64,000 bases of DNA from Hungatella sp. (GTDB lineage: Bacteria > Bacillota > Clostridia > Lachnospirales > Lachnospiraceae), in assembly GCA_009712635.1 (NCBI GenBank), contig WASS01000015.1, positions 857,865-921,864 of the forward strand. The letters are read 5' to 3'. The translations under genes and the position numbers were made by a program. The notes below the pieces were generated by a model that worked only from the letters and a program-made list of their open reading frames with translations, was not told the DNA's origin and did no database searches. Shown here piece after piece: positions 16,467 to 24,371 of this stretch; within the stretch, counting starts at the first letter, position 1; every line of letters starts with the position of its first letter.

Positions 16467-16517
16467 AAGAAGTACAGGAAATTACCCGGTAAGAGTCTTT
16501 TCCTGCACTTCTTCTTT
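16467..16517. terminator. Terminator between glnK and the truncated deacetylase
   Basis: Arms AAGAAGT-A-CAGGAAA (from 16467) and TTTCCTG-C-ACTTCTT (to 16513), followed by TTCTTTC. It may serve both convergent genes. Confidence 0.7.
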
Positions 16518-16527
16518 CTATCCCTTT

Positions 16528-17082
16528 TCATTGTCTAAGTGTATCCAACGTATCCACATCCCACAGTACCACAGTCATATTGGTTGTGCACTCCAGTTCC
16601 TCATTCCAAGACCCATAGGGCGGTCGGAGGTACTGGGGTCTGACTCCTGTAATCGCTTCGATCTGTCGATTATTTTCTTCAATCTGTTCACAGGCATTGG
16701 CGACTGCCTCTCTGCTCATCTGTACGTGGCTGTATCCGTGGTTTCCGATCAGATGCCCATCTTCCTGCATCTGTTTTACAATCGCTTCCTTGCCCTTTAC
16801 ATTTTCCCCCAACAGGAAAAAGGTAGCATGGACACCCCGTTTACGAAGGCCATCTAAAAGCAGGGGCGTATATACAGAATGCGGTCCGTCATCAAACGTC
16901 AGTGCAATCTGCTTACTGCCGGAAAATTGTTCCCGGACTTCCTCCTTTGCTTCTCCTCCGGCATCTGCTGGCAGAAACAACGTATTTTTCACCTCACTAT
17001 AATTAAAAAACAACGCCCCTGCAAAGACGATATCAAGTATAATGACCGCCAACAGACAGGCCAATTTCCATCTGATTTTCAT
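16528..17082 (-). CDS. Polysaccharide deacetylase (CE4/NodB domain), C-terminally truncated
   Basis: About 184 residues: an N-terminal membrane anchor (LACLLAVIILDIVFAGALFF), then a CE4 domain with TFDDGPH (motif 1), the metal-binding HGYSHVQMS (motif 2) and RPPYGSWN (motif 3). The frame stops at VDTLDTLRQ, before the Leu-His motif (motif 5, normally LMHD) and the last ~40-60 residues of the domain. Only ~60 bases separate the stop from glnK, so the end appears lost. Activity is doubtful. The start is uncertain: ATG 17082 gives a normal anchor but a poor ribosome binding site; a TTG at 17145 is also in frame. Confidence 0.75.
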   Translation of the reverse strand: MKIRWKLACLLAVIILDIVFAGALFFNYSEVKNTLFLPADAGGEAKEEVREQFSGSKQIALTFDDGPHSVYTPLLLDGLRKRGVHATFFLLGENVKGKEAIVKQMQEDGHLIGNHGYSHVQMSREAVANACEQIEENNRQIEAITGVRPQYLRPPYGSWNEELECTTNMTVVLWDVDTLDTLRQ

Positions 17083-17260
17083 AAACTTACAAGCCGGCTT
17101 TCTGCTTTTATTAATCAATCTATGGGCTTTGAGGCGAAAATACAACCAGAATATTTCTGTTTTTTTCTATCTTTTCCCTCTAAAATGCGTTATAATTAAG
17201 TTATTATAAATATATATTCAAATATTGTGTACAATCCCTAAGTGGAAGGAGCGGATTTAA

Positions 17261-17863
17261 ATGGAGCACAAGATCATTGCAATCGGCAGACAGTTTGGAA
17301 GTGGAGGGCATGAAATCGCCTCCCGATTATCTGAGGAACTGGGGATTCCCATGTACGACCGGGATCTGGTGGAGATGGCAGCGGATAAACTGGGTTTGTC
17401 AGAAATAACGGTGGAAGCAGTGGATGAATCTGTATTTAACTCATTTCTTTCATCCTACCGTTATAACGGTTTTGCCCCAAGAAGAGTACCATTAAATGAC
17501 AGCACATTTGAGACACAAAGTAAAATCATAGAAAGCCTGGCACAAAAAGGACCGTGTATATTCGTAGGAAGGTGCGCAGATTATGTTTTGCGGGATTATC
17601 CCCAGTGCATGAATATATTTGTCTACGCATCACAAAAAGACCGCACAGAACGCATTATGAAGCGCTATAACATCTCGAAAAAAGAAGCAGAGGCCTCCAT
17701 TAAAAAGATGGATCACCGCCGCAAACAGTATTATGAAACATATACAGACCAGAGCTGGGGAAGTATTGAATCCCATCAGATTCTGTTTAACATCAGCAAG
17801 CTTGGAATTCCACAAACAATTGACACAATCAAACATCTCTATGCCAGCTCGTCCAATACATAA
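17261..17863 (+). CDS. Cytidylate kinase-like protein
   Basis: A 200-residue P-loop protein. The N-terminal IIAIGRQFGSGGHEIASRLSEELGIPMYDRDLVEMAA is the 'cytidylate kinase-like' family signature (AAK6/Cmk-like), with FVGRCADYVLRDY and KKMDHRRKQYY later on. The start at 17261 follows GGAAGGAGCGGATTTAA. Family members are common in Clostridia next to unrelated genes and their physiological substrate is unclear; this is probably not the main Cmk. It stands alone, between a divergent deacetylase and a convergent response regulator. Confidence 0.85.
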   Translation: MEHKIIAIGRQFGSGGHEIASRLSEELGIPMYDRDLVEMAADKLGLSEITVEAVDESVFNSFLSSYRYNGFAPRRVPLNDSTFETQSKIIESLAQKGPCIFVGRCADYVLRDYPQCMNIFVYASQKDRTERIMKRYNISKKEAEASIKKMDHRRKQYYETYTDQSWGSIESHQILFNISKLGIPQTIDTIKHLYASSSNT

Positions 17864-17890
17864 TCCCACTTTAATTAACCTACAGAACAT

Positions 17891-17945
17891 AAACAGGCAG
17901 AAATCAGAAAAGCCATGTATTATTTCTGATTCCTGCCTGTTTTAA
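17891..17945. terminator. Bidirectional terminator between the cytidylate kinase-like gene and kdpE-like gene
   Basis: Arms AAACAGGCAG-AAATCAGAAA and TTTCTGATT-CCTGCCTGTTT enclose a 12-base loop, with T or A tracts on both sides. Confidence 0.75.
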
Positions 17946-18631
17946 TTTTCAGTAAACCGATATCCCACTCCCACCTCAGTTATAATAAACCGGGGATTGG
18001 CAGAGTCCTCTTCAATTTTTCTTCTGATATTTGCCATAAAAACACGTATGGACTGATAATCATCATTTGTATCATATCCCCATATCTCATTCTGTATAAA
18101 ATGGTGGGTTAACACCTTTCCAGCATTTAAAACCAGCAGTTTCAGCATTTTATATTCAATGGGAGTAACATGAACCTCTTCCCCTCTGACAATTAATCTT
18201 CTCTTTTCAAAATCCATATAAAACCCATCCAGTTCAAAAGCCGCTTCCTGTTTTATCATACCACTTTTGTGCCTTAATGCCACACGGATACGAGCCAGCA
18301 GTTCTCCTGCATGAAAAGGTTTGGTTAAATAATCATCTGCCCCCTCGTCAAGAGCAGCTACTTTTTCCTGCTCCATCCCTCGTGCAGATACGACTATAAT
18401 AGGAATGTCAGACTCCTTCCTGATCTGGGATAAAACCTCCATTCCGTCAATATCCGGCAGGCCAAGATCCAGAAGTATAATATCCGGGTTATTGGCATAA
18501 AAGTAAGAAATCCCAGTAAGACCGTCATCTGCAAAAACAGAGTTGTATCCCTTGCTTTTCAGGGTAATTCTGATGAAATTCTGAATGCTCTTGTCATCCT
18601 CGATCACAAGAACGCTGATATCATTGATCAT
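17942..18631 (-). CDS. KdpE-like response regulator
   Basis: A 229-residue OmpR/PhoB-type regulator. The receiver domain has IEDD, phospho-acceptor Asp55 (IILLDLGLPD) and LTKPFHAGE; the C-terminal winged helix has VTPIEYKMLKLLVLNAGKVLTH and VGVGYRF. The ATG at 18631 follows AGGAGACCT and overlaps the histidine kinase gene by 11 bases, so the pair is translationally coupled. With a KdpD-like sensor and RCK proteins upstream, control of potassium uptake genes elsewhere is likely, but no kdp operon is in the window. Confidence 0.88.
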   Translation of the reverse strand: MINDISVLVIEDDKSIQNFIRITLKSKGYNSVFADDGLTGISYFYANNPDIILLDLGLPDIDGMEVLSQIRKESDIPIIVVSARGMEQEKVAALDEGADDYLTKPFHAGELLARIRVALRHKSGMIKQEAAFELDGFYMDFEKRRLIVRGEEVHVTPIEYKMLKLLVLNAGKVLTHHFIQNEIWGYDTNDDYQSIRVFMANIRRKIEEDSANPRFIITEVGVGYRFTEN

Positions 18632-20105
18632 AGGTCTCCTCCATAGGCATCTCAATTCGAAAAGCTGTGCCTTTTTTCCAACTCTGGTCAATTAAAATTT
18701 TTCCCCCATGAGCCTCTATAATTGCCTTACAGATAGCAAGCCCAAGACCAGCTCCCCTCTGACGGTCTCCTTCCCGGTAAGCGGCTGTAAAAAAGCTGTC
18801 AAATATATGATCAAGCTTATCCTCTGGAATGCCTGTTCCATTGTCACTTACCGTAAATACCATATTCCCGCCTTCTGTTCCTGCAGATACGGTAATAACC
18901 GTATTATCTCCTGAATGTCGGATTCCGTTATCAATGAGATTTACCAGAACCTGGGTAAATAGTCTTGCATCTACACTTATAAGTTCTATCTCTGGTGGTG
19001 TTACTGTCTTTAATGTATGATCTCCCAGCCGTTTGGAAACCAGTGCAGCTGCACCTGATATTAAATCATCCACCACTTCTCTTTTTTTTCGTATTTCCAG
19101 CTTTCCTTCCTGAATCCTGGTCATGTTTAACAGATTCTCAACCATGGAATTAAGCCACTCCGATTCAGTACTGATATCAAGCAGCATGCTTTTGGCACTT
19201 TCTTCATCTACCAGATCATAATTCTCATAAAGAAAATTAGAATTGCCTGCAATCCCGGTAAGGGGAGTTCTTAAATCATGGGAAATACTTCTCAGTAATG
19301 TACTCTTTAGTCTTTCCCGTTCAATCTGAAGTCCTGACTCCTCTTTTTCCTCATTCAGCTGTTCCCGTTCCAGCACAAGAGTAATCTGGGAAATGACCAT
19401 TTCCACATACATACGCTCCTCTTTTGTAAGCCCTCCATTGCTGCACCAGAAGATAATTACACCATACGTCTTACTCAGACTGCAGATCGGCACATAGAGA
19501 CAGGGACGATCCCCAAACTGGGCTTCTCCATAGCCGCATACTGTGGAATTCCGAAAGCACCACTCAGCTGCCTGGTCGGAGAACCTCTCATCTTTTACTT
19601 TGAGTAACAGTTCCGTTTTTTTCCCAGTCAGATTATGAAGGCTCTTCATACTGTAGGAAATAACCGCCTGTCGCCCGGAAAGATTTAAGAAACCACTTCC
19701 TATGGTATTCAGCTTCAGCAGAATCTCCGCCCGTTCCCGGTCCAGATTCATTTGCTTTTGCAGCTTATCGGTTAATGATGCAGCAATGATAGCAACAATA
19801 ATAAAAATCAGCAAAGAGATAATATAGTTGGGATCATCCACCTGAAAAGTAAATCTGGGTGAGGTTAAAAGAAAATTAAACGTGAAAACAAACAAAATGG
19901 AAGATGAAATACTCCAGAGCATACTTCTGGTTTCCACACTGCAAAGGATGACACCTACCACATAAATCAAAAGCAGATTTTCAGCCCTTACGCCTATATG
20001 GCTTAAAACAATGGCGAATAATGTAGACAATCCCCAGATAACTGCTATCTTTCCGAAACTTCTTAGTTTTCCGAATCCTGTAAAGATCCTATTTTTCATC
20101 TCCAT
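18621..20105 (-). CDS. KdpD-like sensor histidine kinase lacking the N-terminal KdpD/USP domains
   Basis: 494 residues, against about 900 for full KdpD. Order: four transmembrane segments of the DUF4118 type (residues ~20-110), a GAF-like region (~140-245), HisKA with phospho-acceptor His276 (SISHDLRTPLTG), and HATPase_c with NLIDNGIRHS, DNGTGIPEDK and RGAGLGLAI. The cytosolic KdpD domain and the universal-stress domain that sense K+ and c-di-AMP in full-length KdpD are absent, so its signal must be read differently. It lies between two RCK_N genes and its regulator gene. Confidence 0.88.
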   Translation of the reverse strand: MEMKNRIFTGFGKLRSFGKIAVIWGLSTLFAIVLSHIGVRAENLLLIYVVGVILCSVETRSMLWSISSSILFVFTFNFLLTSPRFTFQVDDPNYIISLLIFIIVAIIAASLTDKLQKQMNLDRERAEILLKLNTIGSGFLNLSGRQAVISYSMKSLHNLTGKKTELLLKVKDERFSDQAAEWCFRNSTVCGYGEAQFGDRPCLYVPICSLSKTYGVIIFWCSNGGLTKEERMYVEMVISQITLVLEREQLNEEKEESGLQIERERLKSTLLRSISHDLRTPLTGIAGNSNFLYENYDLVDEESAKSMLLDISTESEWLNSMVENLLNMTRIQEGKLEIRKKREVVDDLISGAAALVSKRLGDHTLKTVTPPEIELISVDARLFTQVLVNLIDNGIRHSGDNTVITVSAGTEGGNMVFTVSDNGTGIPEDKLDHIFDSFFTAAYREGDRQRGAGLGLAICKAIIEAHGGKILIDQSWKKGTAFRIEMPMEETYDQ

Positions 20106-20178
20106 GAATGATCAGCGGCTTCCTTCCCGTTCTATTTCTTCTAACATAGCACAAACCGGGTAATTCTTCAATCCTCCA

Positions 20179-20577
20179 TCATGATGACTGTGTGAGATAC
20201 TGTGCCAGAATATGAACCGGACTGATGACCTGATCAATCCCAAGCTCCTTAAAAATCTCCACATTTCCAGGATTTTTAACCATGCAGACTGTTTTCCTCA
20301 CAGAAAACAACTGTTTTGCCATCTGGCATACCTCCAGGTTATCTGCATCTTTGCCGCTTAATGCAATCATTGCATCTGCTCCTTTGATACCTGCGTCACT
20401 TAATACTTCTTCGCTTCCAGGATTTCCGTAAACAACGGATACTTTATCATACTCAGCAGCAAGATGCTCGCAGTATATTCTGTCGTCATTTATTACAATC
20501 AGTCTGTGTTTGTCTTTCACAAGAAGTCCGATCAGGTAATCCGCTTCCTCTCTCCCACCCGCTATTCCAATTTTCAT
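20179..20577 (-). CDS. Lone RCK_N (TrkA-N) domain protein, degenerate nucleotide motif
   Basis: 132 residues with a Rossmann-like RCK_N fold (MKIGIAGGREEADYLIGLLVKD, VSVVYGNPGSEEVLSDAGIKGADAMIAL). The usual GxGxxG loop is IAGGREEA, so NAD(H)/ATP binding may be weakened. There is no RCK_C domain and no second RCK repeat, unlike TrkA (about 450 residues) or KtrA (about 220). The start overlaps the stop of the upstream RCK_N gene. Presumably the two proteins pair as a gating or sensing unit (inference). Confidence 0.8.
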   Translation of the reverse strand: MKIGIAGGREEADYLIGLLVKDKHRLIVINDDRIYCEHLAAEYDKVSVVYGNPGSEEVLSDAGIKGADAMIALSGKDADNLEVCQMAKQLFSVRKTVCMVKNPGNVEIFKELGIDQVISPVHILAQYLTQSS

Positions 20578-21014
20578 GATGCAGATACCTCCTCATATAA
20601 TTTCTCTGTAAGGCGGTCAAATTCATCAGCTGACAGAGCAAATGGATAGATTGGTTTCATATTATACTCCTGAATCAGCTTCTCCTTGCTTTTATCATTT
20701 AATCTTAAAAATACTTCCGGTACATGAAATATTCTTCCTGCAATCTGAGCTGCCAGCAGATTTACATTATCATCACCAGTGGCTGCAACAAAAATATGCG
20801 CCTGACTGATGCCTGCTTTCCTTAACAGCTCTGCATCAGTTCCGTCTCCCAGCACCTGCTCGCCGGCAAATACCCCGGTCAGCCTGTGAAATGCCTCCTC
20901 TGTCAAATCAATCACTATTATTCTTGTATTACGTGCCGAAAGCCGGTTGGCCAGTCCAATACCAAACTCGCCGGCTCCAACAATAATAATTGTCTTCATT
21001 TTTTGAAACAGCAT
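20574..21014 (-). CDS. Lone RCK_N (TrkA-N) domain protein
   Basis: About 146 residues with a canonical nucleotide-binding motif (IIIVGAGEFGIGLANRL) and the typical GDGTDAELLRKAGISQAHIFVAATGDDNVN of TrkA-N/KtrA domains. There is no RCK_C domain. It is the first gene of the four-gene set RCK_N, RCK_N, KdpD-like, KdpE-like. No TrkH/KtrB channel gene is in the window. The start could also be Met at 20999. Confidence 0.85.
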   Translation of the reverse strand: MLFQKMKTIIIVGAGEFGIGLANRLSARNTRIIVIDLTEEAFHRLTGVFAGEQVLGDGTDAELLRKAGISQAHIFVAATGDDNVNLLAAQIAGRIFHVPEVFLRLNDKSKEKLIQEYNMKPIYPFALSADEFDRLTEKLYEEVSAS

Positions 21015-21151
21015 ATAAGGTCATCCTTCCCTTCTGTCGGTTCATACTCATTTTCAACCCTATTTTACAAAATATACTCATAAAAATGATAGTGGGGATA
21101 TGGGACCAGATATAAAGATTCTATAAAGAATAAAATAGTTTTGCCCATGCA

Positions 21152-21192
21152 AAAAGGGCTGCCCTTCCATAAAAATGGGGACAGCCCTTAAA
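21152..21192 (-). terminator. Terminator of the cold-shock gene
   Basis: On the minus strand, AAGGGCTG pairs with CAGCCCTT around a loop, followed by a run of five T residues. Confidence 0.75.
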
Positions 21193-21216
21193 AGGCTTAT
21201 GTCAGCTAAAGTCTAA

Positions 21217-21420
21217 TTAAGCCAGGCAAACATTAACTGCCTGCAGACCGCGATTTCCTTCTGTTGTTTCATAAGTTACCTTCTGGCCCTCTTCAAGAGT
21301 CTTGTAACCGTCAGAAACGATTCCGGAGAAGTGTACGAATACTTCCTCGCCTGTTGCATCATTAACGATGAAACCATATCCCTTAGCACCATTAAACCAT
21401 TTTACTGTACCGTTGTTCAT
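21217..21420 (-). CDS. Cold-shock protein (CspA family)
   Basis: A 67-residue OB-fold RNA chaperone with RNP1 (KGYGFIV) and RNP2 (VFVHFSGI). The N terminus [17 protein letters not shown] is standard. It binds single-stranded RNA and removes secondary structure. It is a single-gene unit with a strong promoter (21590-21562), a leader of about 135 bases containing a 16-bp hairpin, and its own terminator. Confidence 0.96.
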   Translation of the reverse strand: MNNGTVKWFNGAKGYGFIVNDATGEEVFVHFSGIVSDGYKTLEEGQKVTYETTEGNRGLQAVNVCLA

Positions 21421-21477
21421 AACGTGTACCTCCTATAATAAATAAAAAATAATTTGATATATCGATGAAACAAAAAA

Positions 21478-21531
21478 TCACATATTTTTGTAAACCATCA
21501 TCCGAAAATAATGACTTACAAAAATATGTGA
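21478..21531 (-). promoter_or_regulatory. Long hairpin in the csp 5' leader
   Basis: A perfect 16-base inverted repeat (TCACATATTTTTGTAA at 21478-21493 and its complement at 21516-21531) with a 22-base loop, about 60 bases upstream of the csp start codon. It could act as a cold-sensitive RNA structure, as leaders of other csp genes do. Confidence 0.5.
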
Positions 21532-21561
21532 AATCATAACTCCATTCGATATTACACGTAC

Positions 21562-21590
21562 ATTCTACCCCGAAAACGCAAAAATGTCAA
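21562..21590 (-). promoter_or_regulatory. Promoter of the cold-shock gene
   Basis: On the minus strand, TTGACA (21590-21585), exactly 17 bases, then TAGAAT (21567-21562). The predicted start is near 21555. Confidence 0.8.
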
Positions 21591-21615
21591 GCCAAAACTA
21601 ATATTCCCCTATATT

Positions 21616-21657
21616 AAAAACAGGGTCCAATCTCTCTTTCAAGAGGTATGGACCCTG
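21616..21657 (-). terminator. Terminator of the rplJ-rplL operon
   Basis: On the minus strand, CAGGGTCCA and TGGACCCTG arms with an inner CTCT/AGAG stem, followed by five T residues. Confidence 0.85.
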
Positions 21658-21680
21658 TTCTGTAATAGACGAAATTTTAA

Positions 21681-22052
21681 TTACTTTAAAGTAACTTTTG
21701 CGCCTTCTGCTTCTAAAGCAGCTTTGATCTGATCTGCTTCTTCTTTGGAAGCGCCAGCCTTTAATACCTTAGGAGCTCCGTCAACTACGTCTTTCGCTTC
21801 TTTTAAGCCTAAGCCAGTAGCTTCACGAACAACTTTGATAACTTTAACCTTGTTAGGACCAACTTCTGTTAATTCTACGTCGAATTCAGTCTTCTCTTCA
21901 GCTTCTGCTGCTGGGCCTGCTGCTGCAACTACTACGCCTGCTGCTGCAGATACACCAAATTCTTCCTCACATGCCTTTACTAATTCGTTTAATTCTAATA
22001 CAGATAATTCTTTGATCGCTTCGATAAATTCAGCTGTTGTTAACTTTGCCAT
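21681..22052 (-). CDS. rplL: 50S ribosomal protein L7/L12
   Basis: 123 residues. The N-terminal dimerisation region ([26 protein letters not shown]), an Ala-rich hinge ([19 protein letters not shown]) and the C-terminal factor-binding domain ([27 protein letters not shown]) are all standard. It forms the ribosomal stalk. It is the last gene of the rplJ-rplL unit, preceded by a repeated hairpin in the rplJ-rplL gap and followed by a strong terminator. Confidence 0.98.
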   Translation of the reverse strand: MAKLTTAEFIEAIKELSVLELNELVKACEEEFGVSAAAGVVVAAAGPAAEAEEKTEFDVELTEVGPNKVKVIKVVREATGLGLKEAKDVVDGAPKVLKAGASKEEADQIKAALEAEGAKVTLK

Positions 22053-22094
22053 GATAATATACCTCCGTAATTAATATGTTTGATTTTTTTAAAT

Positions 22095-22127
22095 GGAAGT
22101 TCAGTTCGCCTTTGGCTCACTGAACAG
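22095..22127 (-). repeat. Repeated intergenic hairpin, copy 1 (rplJ-rplL gap)
   Basis: On the minus strand GTTCAGT-GA-GCC-aaa-GGC-GA-ACTGAAC, a near-perfect hairpin with symmetrical GA pairs. Related copies are at 22741-22774 and 23778-23811. Confidence 0.6.
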
Positions 22128-22175
22128 CTAATTTTCTAAATTCAAGCTGCGTTTTGCTTGCTTTCATTAAGAAAA

Positions 22176-22670
22176 TTATGCTTCTGCGCCCTGTCCGTCT
22201 GCAATCTGCTTGAGAACACGTGCAAAGTTTGTAATAGGAGACTGGATGCTTCCCAGTAACTTTCCAAGAAGAATTTCTCTGGAAGGAATATTGGAGATCT
22301 TCTCCATAGCTTTTGCATCGTAGAATACGCCTTCTACAACGCCGCCCTTGATTTCAAGAGCTGGAGCTTTCTTTGCGAATTCAGCCAGAATTCTAGCTGG
22401 AGCTGTCGCATCTGTCTTGGATACAGCGATTGCTGTAGGTCCTTCCAGAACTGGACCCAGTGCTTCAAAATCTGTTCCCTTAGCAGCGAAACGGATCATG
22501 GTATTTTTATATACCTTGTAAGAAATTCCAGCCTCTCTTAATTTCTTACGAAGTTCTGTATCCTGAGCAACTGTGATACCACGGTAGTCTACAACTACTG
22601 CTGTCTCAGCGCCTTCCAGTAATTCCTTAATCTCGCTTACTACTGGCTGTTTTAATTCAACTTTTGCCAT
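22176..22670 (-). CDS. rplJ: 50S ribosomal protein L10
   Basis: 164 residues: MAKVELKQPVVSEIKELLEGAETAV at the N terminus, VVDYRGITVAQDTELRKKLREAGI, GPTAIAVSKTDATAPARIL and NIPSREILLGKLLGSIQSPI. L10 anchors the L7/L12 dimers on the ribosome. It is expressed from a promoter at 22995-22967 behind an L10-type leader with an attenuator, through which L10 represses its own operon in other Firmicutes. Confidence 0.98.
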   Translation of the reverse strand: MAKVELKQPVVSEIKELLEGAETAVVVDYRGITVAQDTELRKKLREAGISYKVYKNTMIRFAAKGTDFEALGPVLEGPTAIAVSKTDATAPARILAEFAKKAPALEIKGGVVEGVFYDAKAMEKISNIPSREILLGKLLGSIQSPITNFARVLKQIADGQGAEA

Positions 22671-22740
22671 TATGGTTTACCTCCTGTTTAGTCTAAGCCC
22701 TGCAGTTGCCTGCAAAAGCCTGTTCGTATAAACTGCAAAG

Positions 22741-22774
22741 GAAGTCCGATTAGCCCAGAGGGCTAACTGAACGG
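22741..22774 (-). repeat. Repeated intergenic hairpin, copy 2 (upstream of rplJ)
   Basis: On the minus strand CCGTTCAGTTAGCCC-tct-GGGCTAATCGGACTTC folds into a hairpin; related to copies at 22095 and 23778. Confidence 0.6.
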
Positions 22775-22837
22775 TTATTTTTCAAAATTCAGTCAACGCC
22801 TGCGCATGACCTCACTCAGAAAAATATACCAAAGAAA

Positions 22838-22960
22838 AACCTCTCCGCCAAATGGACAGAGAGGTTTACAATTCATTTACAAAAAATGATTCTTGTACAT
22901 TCCTCGGCAGGCGTTATCACCTTATGCCTTGCGGCACCTGCTGTCTTCGGCAGTTAATAC
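22838..22960 (-). ncRNA. L10 ribosomal protein leader with attenuator terminator
   Basis: On the minus strand the transcript starts near 22960 with ACTGCCGAAGACAGCAGG, GTGCCGCAAGGCATAAGG and CCTGCCGAGGAATG, the conserved L10-leader kink-turn elements. It ends in an intrinsic terminator (AACCTCTC...GAGAGGTT plus T5) at 22866-22835, upstream of rplJ. L10 (with L12) binds this leader and promotes termination when in excess. Confidence 0.85.
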
Positions 22961-22966
22961 TAAAAT

Positions 22967-22995
22967 AGTATAACATTATCTATAATACATGTCAA
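22967..22995 (-). promoter_or_regulatory. Promoter of rplJ-rplL
   Basis: TTGACA (22995-22990), 17 bases, TATACT (22972-22967) on the minus strand, directly upstream of the L10 leader. Confidence 0.85.
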
Positions 22996-23008
22996 CCACA
23001 AAGCAAAA

Positions 23009-23704
23009 TTAGTTCATTAACTTTGCTACATTCAGCTTTACGCCAGGTCCCATGGTGGAAGCAAGGGTAACGCTCTTTAAATAAGCACCTTTAACTGTAC
23101 TTGGTTTTGCTTTAACGATTGCATCAACAAGCGTCTGGAAGTTGTCCGCTAACTGCTCTTCTGTAAAAGAAGCTTTTCCAACTGGCACGTGGATAATATT
23201 TGTTTTATCAAGTCTGTACTCAACCTTACCAGCTTTGATATCATTGATTGCTTTTGTTACATCCATGGTAACTGTACCAGCTTTTGGGTTTGGCATTAAG
23301 CCCTTAGGTCCAAGGACACGTCCTAAACGACCAACTACACCCATCATGTCTGGAGTAGCAACAACTACATCAAAATCCAACCAGCCTTCGTTCTGGATCT
23401 TCGGAATTAATTCCTCTGCTCCAACGTAGTCTGCTCCTGCAGCCTGTGCTTCATCAGCCTTAGGACCCTTAGCGAAAACTAAGATGCGAACAGTCTTACC
23501 TGTACCGTGAGGAAGTACTACGGCACCACGGATCTGCTGGTCTGCGTGACGTCCGTCACAACCGGTTCTGATATGAGCTTCAATGGTTTCATCAAATTTA
23601 GCACTTGCATTCGTCTTAACTAAAGAGATTGCTACTGGTGCATCGTAGAGAACAGCACGATCTACTGTCTTAGCTGCCTCTGCGTATCTTTTTCCTCTTT
23701 TCAT
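23009..23704 (-). CDS. rplA: 50S ribosomal protein L1
   Basis: 231 residues: [21 protein letters not shown] at the N terminus, the conserved [32 protein letters not shown] hallmark, and [17 protein letters not shown] at the C terminus. It builds the L1 stalk and represses its own operon by binding an mRNA copy of its rRNA site. The ATG at 23704 follows TAGGAGGTTATTTAGA; the longer frame to 23767 is rejected. An L1-site mimic lies just upstream (23721-23750). Confidence 0.98.
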   Translation of the reverse strand: MKRGKRYAEAAKTVDRAVLYDAPVAISLVKTNASAKFDETIEAHIRTGCDGRHADQQIRGAVVLPHGTGKTVRILVFAKGPKADEAQAAGADYVGAEELIPKIQNEGWLDFDVVVATPDMMGVVGRLGRVLGPKGLMPNPKAGTVTMDVTKAINDIKAGKVEYRLDKTNIIHVPVGKASFTEEQLADNFQTLVDAIVKAKPSTVKGAYLKSVTLASTMGPGVKLNVAKLMN

Positions 23705-23720
23705 TCTAAATAACCTCCTA

Positions 23721-23750
23721 GTGGTATTGTCGGGGATTTTCCCTCCCACG
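23721..23750 (-). promoter_or_regulatory. Candidate L1-binding mRNA site upstream of rplA
   Basis: Minus-strand CGTGGGAGGG...CCCCGACAATACCAC. The GUGGGAG and AUACCAC halves resemble the L1-stalk helix of 23S rRNA (GGUGGGAG...AUACCACC). An almost identical copy precedes rplK at 24310-24338. Confidence 0.55.
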
Positions 23751-23777
23751 TTACAAAACATCGCCATCCAAGATAAA

Positions 23778-23811
23778 GGAAGTCCGATTTGCTTCGCGGC
23801 TCACCGAACGG
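23778..23811 (-). repeat. Repeated intergenic hairpin, copy 3 (rplK-rplA gap)
   Basis: Minus-strand GCCGTTCGGTGAGCC...GCAAATCGGACTTCC; shares the GGAAGTCCGATT and GAACGG ends with copy 2. Confidence 0.55.
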
Positions 23812-23860
23812 CATGAGTAACGAAACTCTGCCGGCGCTATACTTGGCTTTGATAAGAAGC

Positions 23861-24286
23861 TTAAGCCTCTACTGTGATACCCATACTTCTTGCGGTACCA
23901 GCGATCATGCTCATAGCTGCTTCAACAGATGCAGCATTTAAATCTGGCATCTTAAGTTCAGCAATCTTCTGTAATTCAGCCTTGGAAATGGTAGCTACTT
24001 TTGTCTTGTTTGGTACTGCGGATCCTGATTTAAGCTTGCAAGCTTTCTTCAGTAATACAGCAGCTGGCGGAGTTTTGGTTATGAAGCTGAAGCTTCTGTC
24101 CGCATAAACAGTAATAACAACCGGAATGATTAAATCTCCCTGGTCAGCTGTTCTTGCATTGAACTCTTTTGTAAACTGTACGATGTTTACACCATGCTGT
24201 CCAAGTGCCGGACCTACAGGAGGAGCTGGTGTAGCTTTTCCTGCTGGAATCTGCAATTTGATATATCCCGTTACTTTCTTTGCCAT
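23861..24286 (-). CDS. rplK: 50S ribosomal protein L11
   Basis: 141 residues: [61 protein letters not shown] and [10 protein letters not shown] are all typical. L11 binds the GTPase-associated region of 23S rRNA. The ATG at 24286 follows AGGAGGTGCCTAATT. It is preceded by an L1-site mimic and follows nusG. Confidence 0.98.
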   Translation of the reverse strand: MAKKVTGYIKLQIPAGKATPAPPVGPALGQHGVNIVQFTKEFNARTADQGDLIIPVVITVYADRSFSFITKTPPAAVLLKKACKLKSGSAVPNKTKVATISKAELQKIAELKMPDLNAASVEAAMSMIAGTARSMGITVEA

Positions 24287-24309
24287 AATTAGGCACCTCC
24301 TAAATAAAT

Positions 24310-24338
24310 GTGGTATTGTCGGGGATTTCCCTCCCACG
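24310..24338 (-). promoter_or_regulatory. Candidate L1-binding mRNA site upstream of rplK
   Basis: Minus-strand CGTGGGAGGGAAATCCCC then GACAATACCAC, identical to the copy before rplA except for one base in the loop. It lies between nusG and rplK, about 24 bases before the rplK ATG. Confidence 0.6.
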
Positions 24339-24371
24339 AGCCTATACAACGGTATAAGCCGCTTTTACTTG

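Noticed and set aside
21745..22074. Plus-strand frame opposite rplL
   Set aside because: It is the mirror of the strongly biased codons of rplL and has no ribosome binding site. The same applies to other long antisense frames, for example 3663-3989, 23142-23429 and 57108-57908.
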